34,059 nt of DNA from Alkalihalobacillus alcalophilus ATCC 27647 = CGMCC 1.3604 (GTDB taxonomy: Bacteria; Bacillota; Bacilli; Bacillales; Bacillaceae_D): assembly GCF_000292245.2 (NCBI RefSeq), contig NZ_ALPT02000046.1, positions 1 to 34,059 on the forward strand, given 5' to 3'. Shown piece by piece: positions 32,151 through 34,059 of this stretch. Every line of letters begins with the position of its first letter. The first letter of the stretch is position 1. A model generated the notes under the pieces. The model worked only from the letters and a program-made list of their open reading frames with translations, was not told where the DNA came from and did no database searches. The position numbers and the translations under genes were made by a program.

Positions 32151-33881
32151 ATGCTACCAAATTTCACCACTATCATCTTGTATGTGGCCATTACCTTTCT
32201 CATTGCTCTTATTGGGTATCGGCTTGAAAAAAAGAGTGAAAAACTTGGAAATATTTTTATAATTGTCGCAGCGCTCACAATGGTTGGCCAGCTTTTTTAC
32301 TCATTCAAATTTCCGGACTTTTTTATCGGGTTTTCCATCGTTTCGATTGCCTATTTTAATTTTTCGATGATTTTTGAGGGACGCAAAAAAGCATTAAAAC
32401 GTCACACGGAATTCGCATTAACTGAAAATATTGAGATTCCCCTTTCACGAAGTATCAAAAAATGGCTCTATGAAACCTTTTTATCAATAATAGTCTTAAG
32501 TGGGGCAATTGCTTACTACCTATTTGGACCTGAAGCTAGTCCTTTAAAACTTCTTGTCATTCTAGTTATAATTCATAGTGTCATTGAAACAGTTAAACAA
32601 TTTTTAAATCATGTTTCAACAAAAGTTTATCAATCAAAAGAGAATGAACTGTTTATCCTTTCAAGTATCGAAGCAAGAAAATACCCTTTAGAAAAATTGG
32701 AAGGTCTACAGGTGGAAAGTGGGGTCGATTTGTTAAAACTTCACCCCCTGCTTACTATATTTTCAAAAAGTCTTGATTTTATAACCGGTAATGGGAAAGT
32801 TTTAAAGCTTGATTTTCCTGGTGAAACGGTTTATCTAAGCCCAAAAGATTTGTCCTTTTTTAATCCGTTTATACCAAAAGCGTCAAAAAAGGCTATAGAA
32901 GAAGAAAAACATGTTCTCCCGTTTTACCATCATTCCAACCTCAAAAGATTATTAGGGAAGCTGTATTTCGCTGGAGCCATTAAAGGAATTTCTGTTTATT
33001 CTACTTTATTTCTTGGCCTCTACTTACTAGATGTTCATACAGCGATCATTGCTGGAGCGATCATCATTTTTTGGTTTACCAATTTATATTTTTCTGATCG
33101 CATTTTAAAGATTGCGACTGATGCCAAAGAAATGGATGATCGAGAACTATTAATACGTGCAAACAAATTGTTTCAAAAGCTAAACTTACCAAAAATTCGT
33201 TTATACGAAACAGAATCAAATGATTTTAATGGATTCGCATCGGGAATGGGGATCGGTCGCTCGATGATCACTTTAACAAGTGCCACACTAAAGTTACCCG
33301 TTGAAGCCATCGAAGGGATTATTGCTCATGAGGCCATCCATGTAAAAAAAAGAGACGTTCTCATCAGTCAACTTCTTCGCCTCCCTTATCTAGCCATTAT
33401 TGTCGCTTTTGTTCTTTGGTTAGTCGAGTCACCCGAATTGATTGAAAACAATCCGGTTTTAATGTTTATATTGATATGGGGGCTGATTTTACTATTCCCG
33501 CTCTATCAATCTTTTTACTCACAAGTGCTGGAGGTTCGTGCCGATCGTTTAGCTAGTTTCATTTTGCATGATGGCAGTAAACAAATGGCCAACAGTTTAG
33601 GAATCCTTGGGCAATCTCAGGACGAATCGATTGAACAATCACTCCAATATATAGAAGACAAGGAAATAGAAGAAAAAAAACGCCCTTCATCAATAGAACG
33701 ACCACCATGGATTTGGCGATGGCTCGAGTTCCACTTGATGCCACATCCACCACTTTATTGGCGTATCGCTATCTTAAAACAAGATAAGGAGCTAACATTA
33801 AAACAAAGTCTGAAACAATGGTTCTGCGATAGATGGAAGGAGTCATTTACTATAAAGCTCTCGCGAAAAAAGCCTGAATGA
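32151..33881 (+). CDS. Multi-pass membrane M48-family zinc metalloprotease
   Basis: 576 residues, starting four bases after the lipoprotein stop, with a weak ribosome binding site. The N-terminal third has about five membrane segments (8-20, 33-50, 55-75, 110-130, 135-150). An unrecognised soluble stretch (about 160-255) with ELFILSSIEARKYPLEKLEGLQVE follows, then two more membrane segments and an M48 catalytic domain. In the latter, EAIEGIIAHEAIHVKKRDVL places HExxH at 393-397 and LEVRADRLASF supplies the third ligand (Glu near 461). It is longer than HtpX (about 290) or Ste24 (about 420); the excess is at the N-terminus. Membrane-protein quality control is the family role; the substrate here is unknown. 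Confidence 0.88.
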   Translation: MLPNFTTIILYVAITFLIALIGYRLEKKSEKLGNIFIIVAALTMVGQLFYSFKFPDFFIGFSIVSIAYFNFSMIFEGRKKALKRHTEFALTENIEIPLSRSIKKWLYETFLSIIVLSGAIAYYLFGPEASPLKLLVILVIIHSVIETVKQFLNHVSTKVYQSKENELFILSSIEARKYPLEKLEGLQVESGVDLLKLHPLLTIFSKSLDFITGNGKVLKLDFPGETVYLSPKDLSFFNPFIPKASKKAIEEEKHVLPFYHHSNLKRLLGKLYFAGAIKGISVYSTLFLGLYLLDVHTAIIAGAIIIFWFTNLYFSDRILKIATDAKEMDDRELLIRANKLFQKLNLPKIRLYETESNDFNGFASGMGIGRSMITLTSATLKLPVEAIEGIIAHEAIHVKKRDVLISQLLRLPYLAIIVAFVLWLVESPELIENNPVLMFILIWGLILLFPLYQSFYSQVLEVRADRLASFILHDGSKQMANSLGILGQSQDESIEQSLQYIEDKEIEEKKRPSSIERPPWIWRWLEFHLMPHPPLYWRIAILKQDKELTLKQSLKQWFCDRWKESFTIKLSRKKPE

Positions 33882-33957
33882 TTTAGCCATTGATTATAGG
33901 AAATTCGTATATAAGAATCCACTTTTACGAGAGCCAACTGCAATAAAGAATCTTATT

Positions 33958-33989
33958 GCTCCATCATTTTCGATGGGGCTCTTCTTTTG
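33958..33989 (+). terminator. Terminator of the two-component/protease operon
   Basis: GCTCCATC (33958-33965) pairs with GATGGGGC (33972-33979, one G-U), followed by TCTTCTTTTG. Confidence 0.75.
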
Positions 33990-33995
33990 TTGTCA

Positions 33996-34059
33996 CCATC
34001 TGCGGTTGGTTACCTCTTTTTCTCTCGCTCTCTCCCTTTTCTTGCTTCCATCCGCGGTT
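33996..34059. repeat. Possible start of a 52-bp tandem repeat at the right edge
   Basis: CCATCTGCGGTT at 33996 recurs as CCATCCGCGGTT at 34048, 52 bp apart, with a pyrimidine-rich filler between. Only one full unit is visible before the window ends. Confidence 0.35.

Overview
The window looks like chromosome of a low-GC, endospore-forming member of the Bacillaceae (alkaliphile-type relatives are possible, but the sequence alone does not settle this). The evidence is spoIVFA-spoIVFB, the rplU-prp-rpmA cluster with a Prp-cleavable L27 extension, Bacillus-type PhoP repeats in front of pst, strong GGAGG ribosome binding sites, and close resemblance of several products to Bacillus subtilis proteins (RocF, YisL, YqkF, MetE).

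Left part (1-9.8 kb, nearly all minus strand). An array of 51-bp tandem repeats runs off the left edge. It is followed by the terminator of a translationally coupled operon, elaA - AddB-like nuclease - AddA-like helicase/nuclease. Both nuclease subunits look smaller than, and divergent from, the classical AddAB enzyme. Next come yisL and a proline dehydrogenase/arginase pair for arginine and proline catabolism; the arginase carries an apparent one-base slip in an A8 tract at codons 2-5.

Middle part (9.8-17.3 kb). The complete phosphate-uptake operon pstS-pstC-pstA-pstB-phoU is preceded by a run of five PhoP-type repeats. Next to it lies a solitary TnpB element of the IS200/IS605 superfamily (no tnpA) with a recognisable right-end omega-RNA hairpin. 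The element sits exactly at the 3' end of a small basic-protein gene and has replaced its stop codon. A GNAT acetyltransferase and a secreted YusW-like protein follow.

17.3-25.4 kb. A cobalamin riboswitch with a clear terminator/antiterminator pair controls metE. Converging on metE is the rplU-prp-rpmA operon with an L21-type leader. The usual spoIVFA-spoIVFB-rng-rplU neighbourhood is interrupted by an independently transcribed dps gene with a Fur/PerR-like operator, and spo0B-obg does not follow rpmA.

25.4 kb to the end (plus strand). mobA, a CNNM/CBS membrane protein and a YqkF-type aldo/keto reductase are followed by a 393-bp gap containing a long imperfect hairpin that ends in a T-run. 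Directly after it is a tightly packed four-gene operon: OmpR-type response regulator, histidine kinase, LolA-like lipoprotein, and a multi-pass M48 (HEAIH) metalloprotease. I recognise each family but not the combination. Together with the structured leader, it is the best candidate here for an undescribed envelope-sensing/proteolysis system.
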